A stretch of 64,000 nucleotides of DNA from Microbulbifer aggregans (lineage in GTDB: Bacteria > Pseudomonadota > Gammaproteobacteria > Pseudomonadales > Cellvibrionaceae), in the NCBI RefSeq assembly GCF_020524005.1, contig NZ_JAIVKK010000001.1, positions 248,001-312,000 on the forward strand, in the 5' to 3' direction. Of this stretch, positions 7,426 through 15,521 are shown in pieces (position 1 is the stretch's first letter; every line of letters starts with the position of its first letter). The notes beneath the pieces were generated by a model, which did no database searches, was not told the DNA's origin, and was given only the letters and a program-made list of their open reading frames with translations. The position numbers and the translations under genes were made by a program.

Positions 7426-9588
7426 TCAGGGGCAGCTGCCCAGCTCATAGTAACCAGCGGCGGTCTCGGCCAATGTGCTGGTCACGAACACGTTGTATAA
7501 ACCGAGGTAATCGCCGGAGCCGACGGCATAGGCGTAGCTGCCGTTGGTGGTGGCACGCCCGGCCTGCACGTGGTTGTAGTTATTGGCGGTGTACTCGGTA
7601 CAGGCCACATCACCGTCTGGCGTACTGTCACAGGCGTTACCGATGCCATCGCCATCGTTGTCTTCCTGACCGGCGTTAGCCACCGCTGGGCAGTTGTCCA
7701 CGCTGTCATTCACACCGTCGCCATCGGAGTCCAGCGGCTCGCCATCTGGCGTGCTGTCGCAGGCATTGCCTATGCCGTCACCGTCGTTGTCTTCCTGACC
7801 GGCGTTGGCTGTGTTCGGGCAGTTATCCAGCGTGTCTTCAATGCCGTCGCCATCCGTATCGGCGGTCTCCTCGCCAGTGTTTGAGGAGCAAGCCTGTACC
7901 GGGCCCGCGCAGCTGCTGTCGCCGTCAGCAATCCACTGGCAGTCACTGCCGGAGGGGTACTCGCGCATGGTGAACTGGCTGGTACCGAATGCCAGATAAC
8001 AGGCTGAATAACCCACGCCCCAGGTGATATGGCCGGCGCTGATGTGGAAGTTGTAGTCGCCGGTTTGGCCCGCATCGATGGTGAAGGTGACACTGGCCTG
8101 GCTGGAGAGCGGGGTGGTGTCGGTGGCGGTTACGGTTGCCGTGTTTTCGCCACCCGGCAGGTTGCAGCCCTGCGCGGAATAGCTGCTGCCGTTAACGCTC
8201 GCGGTCACGTTGCCGCTGGCAAACGCCACCACCACAGAATCCAGGTTCTGGTTGGCATCCACCACGGTGCCTGTCACGGTGGCGCACTGGCCACTGACGC
8301 TGGCCGCGGTATCACTCAGCACCGGAGCGGTCGCCGGCGGCTCCGGGCCCACGCGGGTGGTAATACTGGCGGCATTGCCTTCCGCACCTTCGTCATCGGT
8401 GGCCACAGCGATAACTTCGTACAGGCCATCGGCCAAGGTTGCACTGGTCGCGCTGAAGAATCCGGCGGAATCTACCGACTGCACGCTCAGGGCTTCTGCC
8501 AATACCGGTGTGCCACCATCGATATTGTTGATGGTGATGGCCACACTCGCCACGCTGCCTTCGGCATCCACTGCATTGCCAGTGATCGTCAGCAGGCTGC
8601 TGCTTTCGCTCGCGGCAAGGTTGGTGACCTCCGGCCCAGTATTGCGGTCAACGCGTTTGTTGTTGGCCGCAAAGTACTGGCCGAGGTAAGAGGCGTAGTT
8701 GATGCTGTCGTCGGAGATGTAACCGCCGGAGGCGCCTTCACCACCGGACCAGGCATGGTCCACATTGTTCAGCCACAGCATGGAAACCCGGCCGTCTTCC
8801 CACAGGGTTTCTTCAGCCGTGCGGCTGCTGCCCTCGCTGATGGTATTGGTGCCGCTCAGCTTGGCGACACCGTATACCCCGGCCATACCATCGGAGTTCT
8901 GCTCGTTGTAGCACTGGTTTACCGTGGTATCGGCATCGCCCTGGGCGATGGAGGCAATCTGGGTGGTGAAGCTGCTTGAGTAGCTGCCCGCATAGGTATT
9001 GCAGCGCGTGGTTACGTCGGCGGTTTCACAGGGGCCGAGTGCACCGTTGGAGCTGGTGCCGATACTGGGGCCTGCGGCCACGCCCATACCCGCAAATACG
9101 TCCGGGGCCAGGCAGGCGGTGGTGTTGGCAAAGGCCGCACCGGAAGACAGGCCGGCGATATACACCTGGTCCGGGTCGATATTGCGGCTGGCGTCGCCGC
9201 TCATGGTGTTGGCCAGCGTAATCAGGTTTTTGTAGTCGCCTGCCGTGCGCGATTTGGTGCCCTGCCAGTATGACCAGCAGCTAAACCCTGCCTTGTTCGC
9301 GGCATCCGGCACTGCCACCACCATGCCGTACTGCTCGGCGGCATCTTCCAGGTTTGCGGTGAGGTAATTGCTGATCGGCTGCGAGCAACCGTGCAGTACG
9401 ATCAACAGCGCCTTGCCGTCGCCGATCGGCGACACCGAGTCGGGGGTATACACATGCACCGCACTGAAATCGCCAATGGACTGGCTCTGCTGCCAACTGC
9501 CTGCGCTGGCAACTGTCGCAAAGAGCCCGGATAGAAATAACAGACACAGGGTGACGACGCCCTTGGTGGGCGTTCTGGTATCGTTCAT
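7426..9588 (-). CDS. Secreted PHB depolymerase-type esterase with thrombospondin type 3 repeats
   Basis: A 720-residue modular exported enzyme. Residues 1-29 are a signal peptide. The esterase domain (~40-330) has the oxyanion motif [10 protein letters not shown], the nucleophile GLSSG (Ser148), an Asp in AQGDADTTV and a His in VDHAW. Two Ig-like segments follow (~335-520), then a Cys-containing linker. Next come two thrombospondin type 3 units with repeated [12 protein letters not shown] calcium-binding loops. The C-terminal domain ([18 protein letters not shown], ending GYYELGSC) is the type seen at the end of extracellular PHB depolymerases. The start at 9588 is chosen because GAAGG lies 8 bases upstream. 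It probably breaks down polyhydroxyalkanoate; a feruloyl-esterase role is the alternative. Confidence 0.85.
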   Translation of the reverse strand: MNDTRTPTKGVVTLCLLFLSGLFATVASAGSWQQSQSIGDFSAVHVYTPDSVSPIGDGKALLIVLHGCSQPISNYLTANLEDAAEQYGMVVAVPDAANKAGFSCWSYWQGTKSRTAGDYKNLITLANTMSGDASRNIDPDQVYIAGLSSGAAFANTTACLAPDVFAGMGVAAGPSIGTSSNGALGPCETADVTTRCNTYAGSYSSSFTTQIASIAQGDADTTVNQCYNEQNSDGMAGVYGVAKLSGTNTISEGSSRTAEETLWEDGRVSMLWLNNVDHAWSGGEGASGGYISDDSINYASYLGQYFAANNKRVDRNTGPEVTNLAASESSSLLTITGNAVDAEGSVASVAITINNIDGGTPVLAEALSVQSVDSAGFFSATSATLADGLYEVIAVATDDEGAEGNAASITTRVGPEPPATAPVLSDTAASVSGQCATVTGTVVDANQNLDSVVVAFASGNVTASVNGSSYSAQGCNLPGGENTATVTATDTTPLSSQASVTFTIDAGQTGDYNFHISAGHITWGVGYSACYLAFGTSQFTMREYPSGSDCQWIADGDSSCAGPVQACSSNTGEETADTDGDGIEDTLDNCPNTANAGQEDNDGDGIGNACDSTPDGEPLDSDGDGVNDSVDNCPAVANAGQEDNDGDGIGNACDSTPDGDVACTEYTANNYNHVQAGRATTNGSYAYAVGSGDYLGLYNVFVTSTLAETAAGYYELGSCP

Positions 9589-9827
9589 CGCTAGTACCTT
9601 CATTATTTGAATTATGTTTTGACTGCACAAACGATCTAAGCGCAAGGCAGCAAGCAAATCGCGCAGACGACGTTTGCGTTCCCAGCTTATTTGAGGGTAG
9701 GGCGGCGGCCACTAGACCAAGGTTGTAGAGTGACGTCTAAAGTGTCGGGTGGTTCGCAGTTTGGCGCATCGCTTTACGCGGAAGGCCGCAAATCCGGATA
9801 AGCCTGTGGGGCGATGGGGATCGGCCC

Positions 9828-10379
9828 TTACTCCGCTGGTTCGGGGGCGCGGAATGCTTTGCTGTAAAAACCGGAAGTGTCAAAGCAACACACTTTCTTT
9901 TTGCCAGAGGCGAGCATGTTGCAGGCGTCATGGATGCGCTTGGTACGAGTCTTTTCTTGTTTGGCTGAGGTAACCCAGTGAATCCAGTCAATGCGGGAAA
10001 TAGTGGTGGTTGTATCCCAGGTCTCTTTGGCCGCGGGCGACGTGGATAGCGCGTCGAGCAGATCCGCAGGCACTTCCGGGTCAAGCTCGTCTACCGCGCC
10101 CATCACCTGAAACTCCGCGACATCACCGTAACTTGCCCCCGACTTCTTGAGCAGGTTTTCATCAATCTTCAGCCAGTGGCTTTTCTGGCCATCTGGCTCA
10201 ACTAGAACAGTGAACGGCTCGCCATTGATGGTGCCATCAACGGTGGTGCGACCGCGGCGGGGAAGGGTAGCACTGACTGCTTTGGGGAGAACAACGAAGG
10301 CCCATGATTCACCGTTGCCGGGGTCTTTGGGGCGGAGGATCTGGCTTTTGAACTGTGATGTTGTGCTTGCGTGCGCCAT
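9828..10379 (-). CDS. DUF1905 / YdeI-OmpD-associated domain protein
   Basis: A 183-residue cytoplasmic protein. The N-terminal ~95 residues match DUF1905 (FVVLPKAVSATLPRRGRTTVDGTINGEPF, with HWLKIDENLLKKSGASYGD). The C-terminal part matches the YdeI/OmpD-associated helical domain (TWDTTTTISRIDWIHWV-x-KQEKTRTKRI). Such fusions are common; YdeI-type proteins have been linked to bacteriocin resistance, but this protein's job is unknown. A very strong GGAAGGATAAA ribosome site precedes the ATG. It is a single gene. Confidence 0.75.
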   Translation of the reverse strand: MAHASTTSQFKSQILRPKDPGNGESWAFVVLPKAVSATLPRRGRTTVDGTINGEPFTVLVEPDGQKSHWLKIDENLLKKSGASYGDVAEFQVMGAVDELDPEVPADLLDALSTSPAAKETWDTTTTISRIDWIHWVTSAKQEKTRTKRIHDACNMLASGKKKVCCFDTSGFYSKAFRAPEPAE

Positions 10380-10581
10380 TTTATCCTTCCGGGAACTAGA
10401 GGAAATTCTTGCAACGCAGGATAGCTACCGCATTCCCATTGGGGAACCCCGGTATTTTGCTGTGAACCTCAAACTTTAAGGAAAGGCACCACTTTCAACT
10501 TCCAGTATTGTTATTGGGGAAGAGGGGAATGGCTTTATCAGGAAAACCGGCGGGCGCCGGTCTTCCTTTGACGGGACTGGA

Positions 10582-10806
10582 TTACAGCGCGCCTTCCCGT
10601 TGCAGTTTGTGCACCATGGGGGCGGTCAGGGCGGTGCCCCCAATACCCCACTGGCCTTCCGGCACTTCCTCGATTTTTACCCAGGTGACTGAGCGCATGT
10701 GCTCGCCTTCAATCGCGACCATGGTATCGGTGAGGCGGGTGATGATCTCGGCTTTCTCTTCCTGGCTGAATACGTTTTCGATCAGGTTTACAGTAATCAA
10801 TGGCAT
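10582..10806 (-). CDS. 4-oxalocrotonate tautomerase-family enzyme
   Basis: A 74-residue protein. After removal of Met the N-terminus is Pro (MPLITVNLIE), the catalytic base of 4-OT-type tautomerases, and the length fits one beta-alpha-beta unit. Family enzymes work as hexamers that shift a proton in enol/keto substrates. A perfect AGGAGAA ribosome site lies just before this ATG, so the longer open frame to 10938 is not used. It is divergent from an HxlR regulator at 10989, with an operator-like region between them. That suggests an inducible detoxification or aromatic-degradation step. The substrate is unknown. Confidence 0.85.
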   Translation of the reverse strand: MPLITVNLIENVFSQEEKAEIITRLTDTMVAIEGEHMRSVTWVKIEEVPEGQWGIGGTALTAPMVHKLQREGAL

Positions 10807-10905
10807 GATAATTCTCCTAAGTCCGTGTTTGATAAGTAACCAGAACACCGTGCTCTGATGGGAGTAGATTACTGAGGCCGGCTTGATTGCGATGCTTCGC
10901 GGGAT

Positions 10906-10956
10906 GTAGCAATTCACTACGTTTTCTGTAGTAACCAACTACAAAACACAAACTAC
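10906..10956. promoter_or_regulatory. Operator-like repeats between tautomerase and HxlR genes
   Basis: The sequence shows a perfect inverted repeat GTAGT-5nt-ACTAC at 10928-10942. It is flanked by a further CTAC/GTAG pair (10917-10920 with 10928-10931), a GTAG at 10906-10909, and a third ACTAC at 10952-10956. HxlR-family proteins are winged-helix dimers that bind inverted repeats of this size, often near their own divergent gene. The cluster lies 33 bases upstream of the HxlR ATG and ~100 bases upstream of the tautomerase ATG, so it could control both. Binding is inferred. Confidence 0.55.
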
Positions 10957-10988
10957 AGCCAGGAAGGCCCCAAATTGCGGAGCACACC

Positions 10989-11672
10989 ATGGAATACGGT
11001 CAATTCTGCCCCATAGCCAAAGCAATGGATCTGCTCGGCGAGCGCTGGACAATGCTGATCCTGCGCGAGCTGCATATGGGCGGCACGCGATTCAGCGAAT
11101 TGCAGCGCGGCCTGCCATTAATCTCTCCCACCATCCTCACCAAACGCCTCAAAGAGCTGTACGACGCCGAACTCATCCTCCGAAAGAAGATTCCCGGGCA
11201 GCGGGGCAATGAATATTTCCTCACCCAGGCCGGCAAGGAGACACTGCCGATGCTGCAACTGGTGGGGGAGTGGGGTATGCGCTGGGCCCGCGGCGACATC
11301 CGCGACAGCGACCTCGATGTAGAACTGCTGATGCTCTACCTGCAACGCAGCCTCAAAACCGACATGCTGCCGGGGGATCAGTCCGTCATCCAGTTCCGCT
11401 TCACCGACCTGGACAAGCTGCACAGCTGGTGGCTGATGGTCAAAGGCTGCAACGTGGATATCTGCCTCGAAGACCCCGGGCAGGATGTCGACGTGTACAT
11501 CACCACAGACCTGCGCACCATGGTGAACTGCTGGATGGGGGATGAAAGCTACCGCGATGCCATCGCGGACAACCGCATGAAGCTGGTGGGGCCATCAGCG
11601 CTTACGCGCAATATCCAGAGTTGGATATCGGACAGTATTTTTGCGGGGATTCCTTCTGCGAGGCAGATTTAG
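10989..11672 (+). CDS. HxlR-family winged-helix regulator with extra C-terminal domain
   Basis: A 227-residue protein. The N-terminal ~105 residues are a clear HxlR domain: CPIAKAMDLLGERWTMLILREL, FSELQRGLPLISPTILTKRLKEL, and the wing RGNEYFLTQAGKE. HxlR proteins normally end near residue 110-120. Here another ~110 residues follow (VIQFRFTDLDKLHSWWLMVKG, DVDVYITTDLRTMVNCW, MKLVGPSALTRNIQSWI), which resemble an SCP2-like lipid-binding fold. The Cys at position 7 is the redox-sensing cysteine position seen in several HxlR members. It probably controls the divergent tautomerase gene. Confidence 0.82.
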   Translation: MEYGQFCPIAKAMDLLGERWTMLILRELHMGGTRFSELQRGLPLISPTILTKRLKELYDAELILRKKIPGQRGNEYFLTQAGKETLPMLQLVGEWGMRWARGDIRDSDLDVELLMLYLQRSLKTDMLPGDQSVIQFRFTDLDKLHSWWLMVKGCNVDICLEDPGQDVDVYITTDLRTMVNCWMGDESYRDAIADNRMKLVGPSALTRNIQSWISDSIFAGIPSARQI

Positions 11673-11801
11673 AACGACGAGTTACTGGTAATCATACCGA
11701 CGCAAAAACATCACCACTTTGGAGTCTATTGCTGGCCGCTTATCGGCCGCCCTTGCGGCAGCCGAGGCAAACACCATGTAGGGGAAAACAGGGATAGCAT
11801 A

Positions 11802-12245
11802 ATGAGAACAGTCTTAAGGTTTATTTTAGTAGTCTCAAGCCTGCCGTTTACCGTGTATGGAACGGTGGTAAATGAAGCTTTAAGTATCGATAATTCGGGA
11901 ACCGCCTGCGTCGTACAGTATGCGGATGAAAGGGTTTCGACGAATCTGGAACCACCGTGCATTTTTGTAAAGGACAAGAGCGGAAATATCCGTTCCCACT
12001 TCTACCATAACGTTCGAGCCACCGTATTCATTGTTATGGGAAAGCCTGATGCTTCCATGCCAGACTGCTCGCTGCAGTCTCAGTGGTTTGTACTTGGCGA
12101 TGAGCTAGTAGTTCCGGACCATATCCGGGATGTAAAAGTATGCGCCACTAGTGGCGGTGACGAAATCGCATATCGGGATGTGTTTCACTATATTCCCAGC
12201 GGAGCGGAGATATTAAAAACTCTGCCCGCTGGGGAGTATGATTAA
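11802..12245 (+). CDS. Exported protein of unknown function
   Basis: A 147-residue protein with a signal peptide (residues 1-20, ending FTVYG). The mature part is beta-rich with four cysteines (TACVVQY, EPPCIFV, MPDCSLQ, VKVCATS) that could form two disulfides. I recognise no family. A GGGAT ribosome site precedes the ATG. Codon use is AT-richer than in the surrounding core genes, and it opens a stretch of small unknown genes, so horizontal acquisition is plausible. It converges with the lipoprotein gene, 19 bases apart. Confidence 0.6.
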   Translation: MRTVLRFILVVSSLPFTVYGTVVNEALSIDNSGTACVVQYADERVSTNLEPPCIFVKDKSGNIRSHFYHNVRATVFIVMGKPDASMPDCSLQSQWFVLGDELVVPDHIRDVKVCATSGGDEIAYRDVFHYIPSGAEILKTLPAGEYD

Positions 12246-12264
12246 TTCTACTTTTCAGAACGTT

Positions 12265-12852
12265 TCATGGGCATGAAGTACCGCCAGCCCACTCTTGATT
12301 TAAAGTGCAATACTTTCTCCAAGCGGGCTGGGATTTAGGATAAACAATATCGCTAGTAGAAAGGTCGACTATTAAAGGGTGCCAGTTGTTGACCTGCACA
12401 TTACCTACGATTTCTCGCCACCCCATCGAGCCAACCAAATATTTATGGCCTGATACTCCGTTAAAGCTAAGCGCTAACTCTTCGCTCCCGGCATTTGATC
12501 TTGAGCTGGGAAGAATGGTGATTTCCACGTTCCCAGAGTTCGTCTTGACAGAAAAGCTACCGTCCCACGAGTTATTGTATGCACCATATGGGTCAAAGTG
12601 AGTACCTTGACCTAGTTGACCATTAACTCTGGTTAAAACCACATATTGTTTTACTGGCGTATCGGAACCGAATAACAGCGTTTCCATGGGTTTAATTTGG
12701 AAGCTTGAATTTACTAGTTTTTGGCAGTCGCTATCACATTTGCTTGTTATTATTATTGATTCACTGTTCGTACCGGAGTCATTCATAACGACAGAAGTGC
12801 TCGCACACCCCGTAATAAAGATGACTCCTAGAGACGCATAAAAATATCTCAA
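12265..12852 (-). CDS. Lipoprotein of unknown function
   Basis: A 195-residue protein with a short signal peptide and lipobox (FITGC), so Cys16 should be lipidated. Cys pairs at CDSDC and near the C-terminus (KYCTLNQ, TSCP) may form disulfides. No family is recognised. The start is a TTG with a strong GGAG ribosome site 6 bases upstream. It is AT-rich compared with the window. It is the last of three same-strand small genes separated by attC-like junctions. Confidence 0.6.
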   Translation of the reverse strand: MRYFYASLGVIFITGCASTSVVMNDSGTNSESIIITSKCDSDCQKLVNSSFQIKPMETLLFGSDTPVKQYVVLTRVNGQLGQGTHFDPYGAYNNSWDGSFSVKTNSGNVEITILPSSRSNAGSEELALSFNGVSGHKYLVGSMGWREIVGNVQVNNWHPLIVDLSTSDIVYPKSQPAWRKYCTLNQEWAGGTSCP

Positions 12853-12865
12853 GTTACTCTCCTCG

Positions 12866-12935
12866 TTTGGTTGCTATAAACCTCGCGGAGGCCCGAACGG
12901 CCGTAGCATACTGGCTGCCTGCGTTTGTTAATTTC
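12866..12935 (-). repeat. attC-like junction A (degenerate)
   Basis: Read on the minus strand, the stop codon of the HEAT-like gene opens the element: TTAACAA, then ACGCAGGCAG, a GGCC-rich centre and CCTCCGCG. It ends just before the ribosome site of the next gene. The same TTAACAA-nn-GCA-n-GCAG start and CCTCCGCG core recur in junction B. Integron attC sites start with RYYYAAC, and the stop codon often overlaps it. The matching 3' half (GTTRRRY) is not clear here, so this is a degenerate or truncated attC at best. Confidence 0.4.
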
Positions 12936-13353
12936 CTTGCCCCCGCCTAGCAGCGTACCGCTTTTCTTTTGCCTTGGTTTCTTTAGCTGTGCCGATTCTC
13001 CAGCCCATAAAACGATTAACGTCGTCAATAGTTTCTTGAGCGCAAGCTTTAACCCAGTCACTGTTGTCTTTCAACGCGCGTAACAAAACTGGTTTAACAA
13101 CACGCTTTTCAACCCGTCCATGATTCATGGCTGTATAGGCAAAACTCCTAACGGCATTTCCTCTGACATTTTCATTGTCATGGTCGGACAATTGCACACC
13201 AATATCTTGGACAAATCGCCAGTTGTCATGGCAAAAAGCAAGCTTTAATGGTATCAGTGTCAATGATTCGACATCATTAGATCTTATAGCTTCCCATATT
13301 TCGGAGTCTGAGAACTCATTAGTATGGATGTCTTGGTAGATAAGCTTGCTCAT
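12928..13353 (-). CDS. HEAT-repeat-like small protein
   Basis: A 141-residue soluble helical protein. Two or three HEAT-type helical pairs can be seen (SLTLIPLKLAFCHDNWRFVQDI; VRGNAVRSFAYTAMNHG; KPVLLRALKDNSDWVKACAQ), followed by a basic tail ending KEKRYAARRG. HEAT units usually mediate protein contact. The start at 13353 is preferred because an upstream extension would run into the junction element; no strong ribosome site is visible. It sits between two attC-like junctions, like a gene cassette. Its function is unknown. Confidence 0.58.
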   Translation of the reverse strand: MSKLIYQDIHTNEFSDSEIWEAIRSNDVESLTLIPLKLAFCHDNWRFVQDIGVQLSDHDNENVRGNAVRSFAYTAMNHGRVEKRVVKPVLLRALKDNSDWVKACAQETIDDVNRFMGWRIGTAKETKAKEKRYAARRGQGN

Positions 13354-13434
13354 ATGATAACTATCGCCCACAAAATTTGCATGGCGTTGGGCGTCCCGCG
13401 GAGGGCCGAAGCAACCTGCTTGCACTTGTTAAGC
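13354..13434 (-). repeat. attC-like junction B (degenerate)
   Basis: On the minus strand this begins with GCTTAAC, a perfect RYYYAAC R-box whose TAA is the stop of the upstream membrane-protein gene. It continues AAGTGCAAGCAG, TTCGGCCCTCCGCGGGACG and CCCAACGCC, the order of blocks seen in many attC sites. It shares its first 18 positions (about 14-15 identical) and the CCTCCGCG block with junction A. The 3' end near GATAGTTATC is only a weak match to GTTRRRY. No integrase gene lies in the window. Confidence 0.45.
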
Positions 13435-13674
13435 ACGGGGGCTACCACTAGCTAATTTATAAACCTCGTAGGCGCCAGCGCCAATGATTAACCAGAAGGT
13501 GAAACCGGTAATTACGACAACAAGCCCATCGGGATCTGGATCACGATTTATAAGTTTCTTGCTGATGAAATATCCGGGCCCCTTGACCATTAGCTCAAAT
13601 AAGAGCTCATAAAAAATTTGAACTATGAAGCGTCCGACAACTTTAAATATCCCTCCGATGGCGTCATCTATCAT
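13429..13674 (-). CDS. Small membrane protein, cassette-like
   Basis: An 81-residue protein with two hydrophobic segments (IGGIFKVVGRFIVQIFYELLF and LVVVITGFTFWLIIGAGAY). An AAGGATCC ribosome site precedes the ATG. The stop codon TAA lies inside the R-box of junction B. Short two-helix membrane proteins of unknown role are common in integron cassettes. A GTTAATC sequence just upstream of the ribosome site could be a boundary remnant. Confidence 0.6.
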   Translation of the reverse strand: MIDDAIGGIFKVVGRFIVQIFYELLFELMVKGPGYFISKKLINRDPDPDGLVVVITGFTFWLIIGAGAYEVYKLASGSPRA

Positions 13675-14106
13675 CTGGATCCTTAGTGATTAACAGTTTT
13701 ATTCATATGCACTAGGCTCTTATTCATGTGGCTAGTGTTCACTGGTACCAGAATTCACATAAGCACAAATATCGTTATATGTCAGATATACAGGTACGTA
13801 TCTTTATTTTACACTCGAAACAAAAGAAGCCTTTGGCTGTTGTTTTTCTTCCTAAATTGGCTTTTTTGCTTTTCCTAACCCTTAGAAAATCGGTAAGTTA
13901 GCGTATCCGGCTCCATGCACACAAGCCGCAGGCTTCTGAACAGGGTACCGCTTGTTCGCAAAATAGCCGATTTCGCCAGCTCATATATAAGGGTAGGTCT
14001 TTAAAATGAACTATACGCCGCAATATAAGGCGAGGCGATCGATTTGTTGAGGGTGGCGTTAGTTTTGTGGCTTTATAAATGTAAACCTTTATGGAATTCC
14101 AATATG
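13675..14106. other. AT-rich spacer, no gene seen
   Basis: About 430 bases between the cassette-like genes and the terminator of the NagB-like gene. It is AT-rich in its first two thirds. No open frame with a ribosome site, no tRNA and no recognisable mobile-element end was found. A GGTGGCGTTAG near 14052 resembles an attC tail but has no partner half. The promoter for the minus-strand small genes should lie here. Confidence 0.45.
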
Positions 14107-14135
14107 AAAATGGCCGGCAATGCCGGCCATTTTTA
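14107..14135 (-). terminator. Rho-independent terminator of the NagB-like gene
   Basis: A perfect 12-bp inverted repeat: AAAATGGCCGGC, a three-base loop, GCCGGCCATTTT. T-runs follow on both strands. It lies 17 bases beyond the stop at 14152 and can act in both directions. Confidence 0.85.
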
Positions 14136-14151
14136 ATAGGTAATTTTCTAA

Positions 14152-15084
14152 CTACAGCCCTAGATTAGGCAGAACAAATGACTTGCTGTTGGCATGCAGC
14201 CTGATCCACAACCCAGGGTTAGCATTCAGTTGGCCCAGTAGCTCGCCGCGGTCGGTACTTAAACGGGTATTGAGCACATTCGCATAGGTCTGCACTTTTG
14301 CCGGTGCGGTATCCGCATCGACTACTGATTGCACAACTTTCTTGGCCTGCAATATGGCCGCCGGGCCCAGGGTGAGAATGTATTGGGCCGCACGGCATTC
14401 GGCTTCATCCTGTTCATTCACCACGCTGCCGCCAGCTTTGAACTTGCTGATATGGTGTTCCAGGATACTGCTGGAAATCGGGATTACCCCGGCCACATGG
14501 CTGCTCTGGGCGCCGGAGAAGGGCTTGATGTAGGCGAGGTGTGAGGCCTCATTCTCTTCCGGGCCGTGGCCGATGAAGAAGATATCCAGGCCGCCCAGTG
14601 ACTCCAGTTTGTTCAGATACGCGATCAGCCCAGCTTCCAGGTTGTCGGTATCCGTCTGCATCGGGGTGAAGCTTTTGATCTTGCGGAAAAAGTCCGGGCC
14701 CAGAATTCGCTCGAAGTCCCGCACAAAGCTGAAACAGTTACCCATGCTCATGGGGGCCAAGGCATCCTGGGTGAATACGTTCAGGCGGCCGAGCAATTCG
14801 TCCTGTTCGGAGGTCTTGGCGAGCTCGCCCAGCAGGCGATGCAGTGCCTGGGCGCCGCGGCCGCCGAGGAGGGCGATATTGATATCGCCTTCTTTTACGG
14901 CGGCGGTCTCGTACAGCTCATTGAGCATGGCCTGGCCAACGTCCGCCTCGGTTTCGAGCACGGTTGGGGTAATGCCGTGATCGGTCAGGTCCAGGTTTTG
15001 TGCTGTAGCTTGAGACAGCCATACGTTGCCGTTTTCTTCGGCTCTTGTGAATGGTGCGTTATTGTTGTTCATACCCATTGCCAT
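14152..15084 (-). CDS. NagB-like sugar-phosphate isomerase/deaminase family protein
   Basis: A 310-residue cytoplasmic protein resembling glucosamine-6-phosphate deaminase and 6-phosphogluconolactonase. It has INIALLGGRGAQALHRLLGEL near residues 68-88, LGRLNVFTQDALAPM with FVRDFERILG, and FFIGHGPEENEASHLAYIKPF, which occupies the position of the G-x-G-x-D-G-H-I-AF loop of NagB. A C-terminal helix YILTLGPAAILQAKKVVQSV corresponds to the TMG-x-x-T-I-L segment. The glycine/aspartate/histidine details differ from true NagB (PEENEASH instead of x-DGHI), so the substrate may differ. AAGAAG lies before the ATG. It stands alone with its own terminator. Confidence 0.68.
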   Translation of the reverse strand: MAMGMNNNNAPFTRAEENGNVWLSQATAQNLDLTDHGITPTVLETEADVGQAMLNELYETAAVKEGDINIALLGGRGAQALHRLLGELAKTSEQDELLGRLNVFTQDALAPMSMGNCFSFVRDFERILGPDFFRKIKSFTPMQTDTDNLEAGLIAYLNKLESLGGLDIFFIGHGPEENEASHLAYIKPFSGAQSSHVAGVIPISSSILEHHISKFKAGGSVVNEQDEAECRAAQYILTLGPAAILQAKKVVQSVVDADTAPAKVQTYANVLNTRLSTDRGELLGQLNANPGLWIRLHANSKSFVLPNLGL

Positions 15085-15150
15085 ACTTCTTTGGATTACT
15101 GTTGCTGCTTGTACGTCTATTGATTCTTTGGTTCAGCCGCAAATTGTATA

Positions 15151-15176
15151 TAAAAAAGGCGGGCAATGCCGGCCCG
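15151..15176 (-). terminator. Imperfect terminator after the DUF2986 gene
   Basis: On the minus strand GGGCCGGC-ATT-GCCCGCC forms two 3-bp blocks around one mismatch and is followed by six T residues. It lies 34 bases after the stop of the DUF2986 gene. The stem is weaker than that at 14107, with which it shares the GGCAATGCCGGCC core. Confidence 0.5.
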
Positions 15177-15209
15177 ATACAGTTGCTGTCCACTCATGGT
15201 GATGGTGGG

Positions 15210-15362
15210 TTACAGCTGTTCAGTTTCTTGTGCCTGCTCCTGCTCAAGTTTGGCCCGCTCGGCCTTGGAAACGTAGCGTGGCTTGTTCTTGGGGTTGAGC
15301 TTGTCGTTCGCCTTCTTGGCCTTCTTCTTCAGTATCTGTTTGACTTTCTTCCTGCGGTTCAT
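15210..15362 (-). CDS. DUF2986 family small basic protein
   Basis: A 50-residue, very basic protein starting MNRRKKVKQILKKKAKKAN, with PKNKPRYVSKAERAKL in the middle and a Glu/Gln tail. This is the DUF2986 pattern common in marine gammaproteobacteria. No function is known; the charge suggests nucleic-acid or ribosome contact, which is only inference. The start at 15362 is the one conserved in the family; the open frame extends further upstream but is unlike it. Confidence 0.75.
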   Translation of the reverse strand: MNRRKKVKQILKKKAKKANDKLNPKNKPRYVSKAERAKLEQEQAQETEQL

Positions 15363-15521
15363 GGCTCTCTCGAAGGGGTACGGTTGTAGGGGAGGGGGAT
15401 TGCAGCCGCTATAGTTAGCGGAATGTAGGCATTTTAACGTCACCAGCGGCGCTGACCAACGTATGGTACAGTGCGCGGCCTTTCGCCATCCCTCAAACCT
15501 GCCCCAAAGCGAGCTGCCCCC

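Noticed and set aside
8029-8979. A 316-codon frame opposite the PHB depolymerase gene
   Set aside because: It exists because of the third-position GC bias of the real gene; the protein is low-complexity Gly/Ala/Val without a domain.
14041-14060. GGTGGCGTTAG as an integron attC end
   Set aside because: The GTTAGTT that follows does not match GTTRRRY and no matching R-box lies at the right distance.
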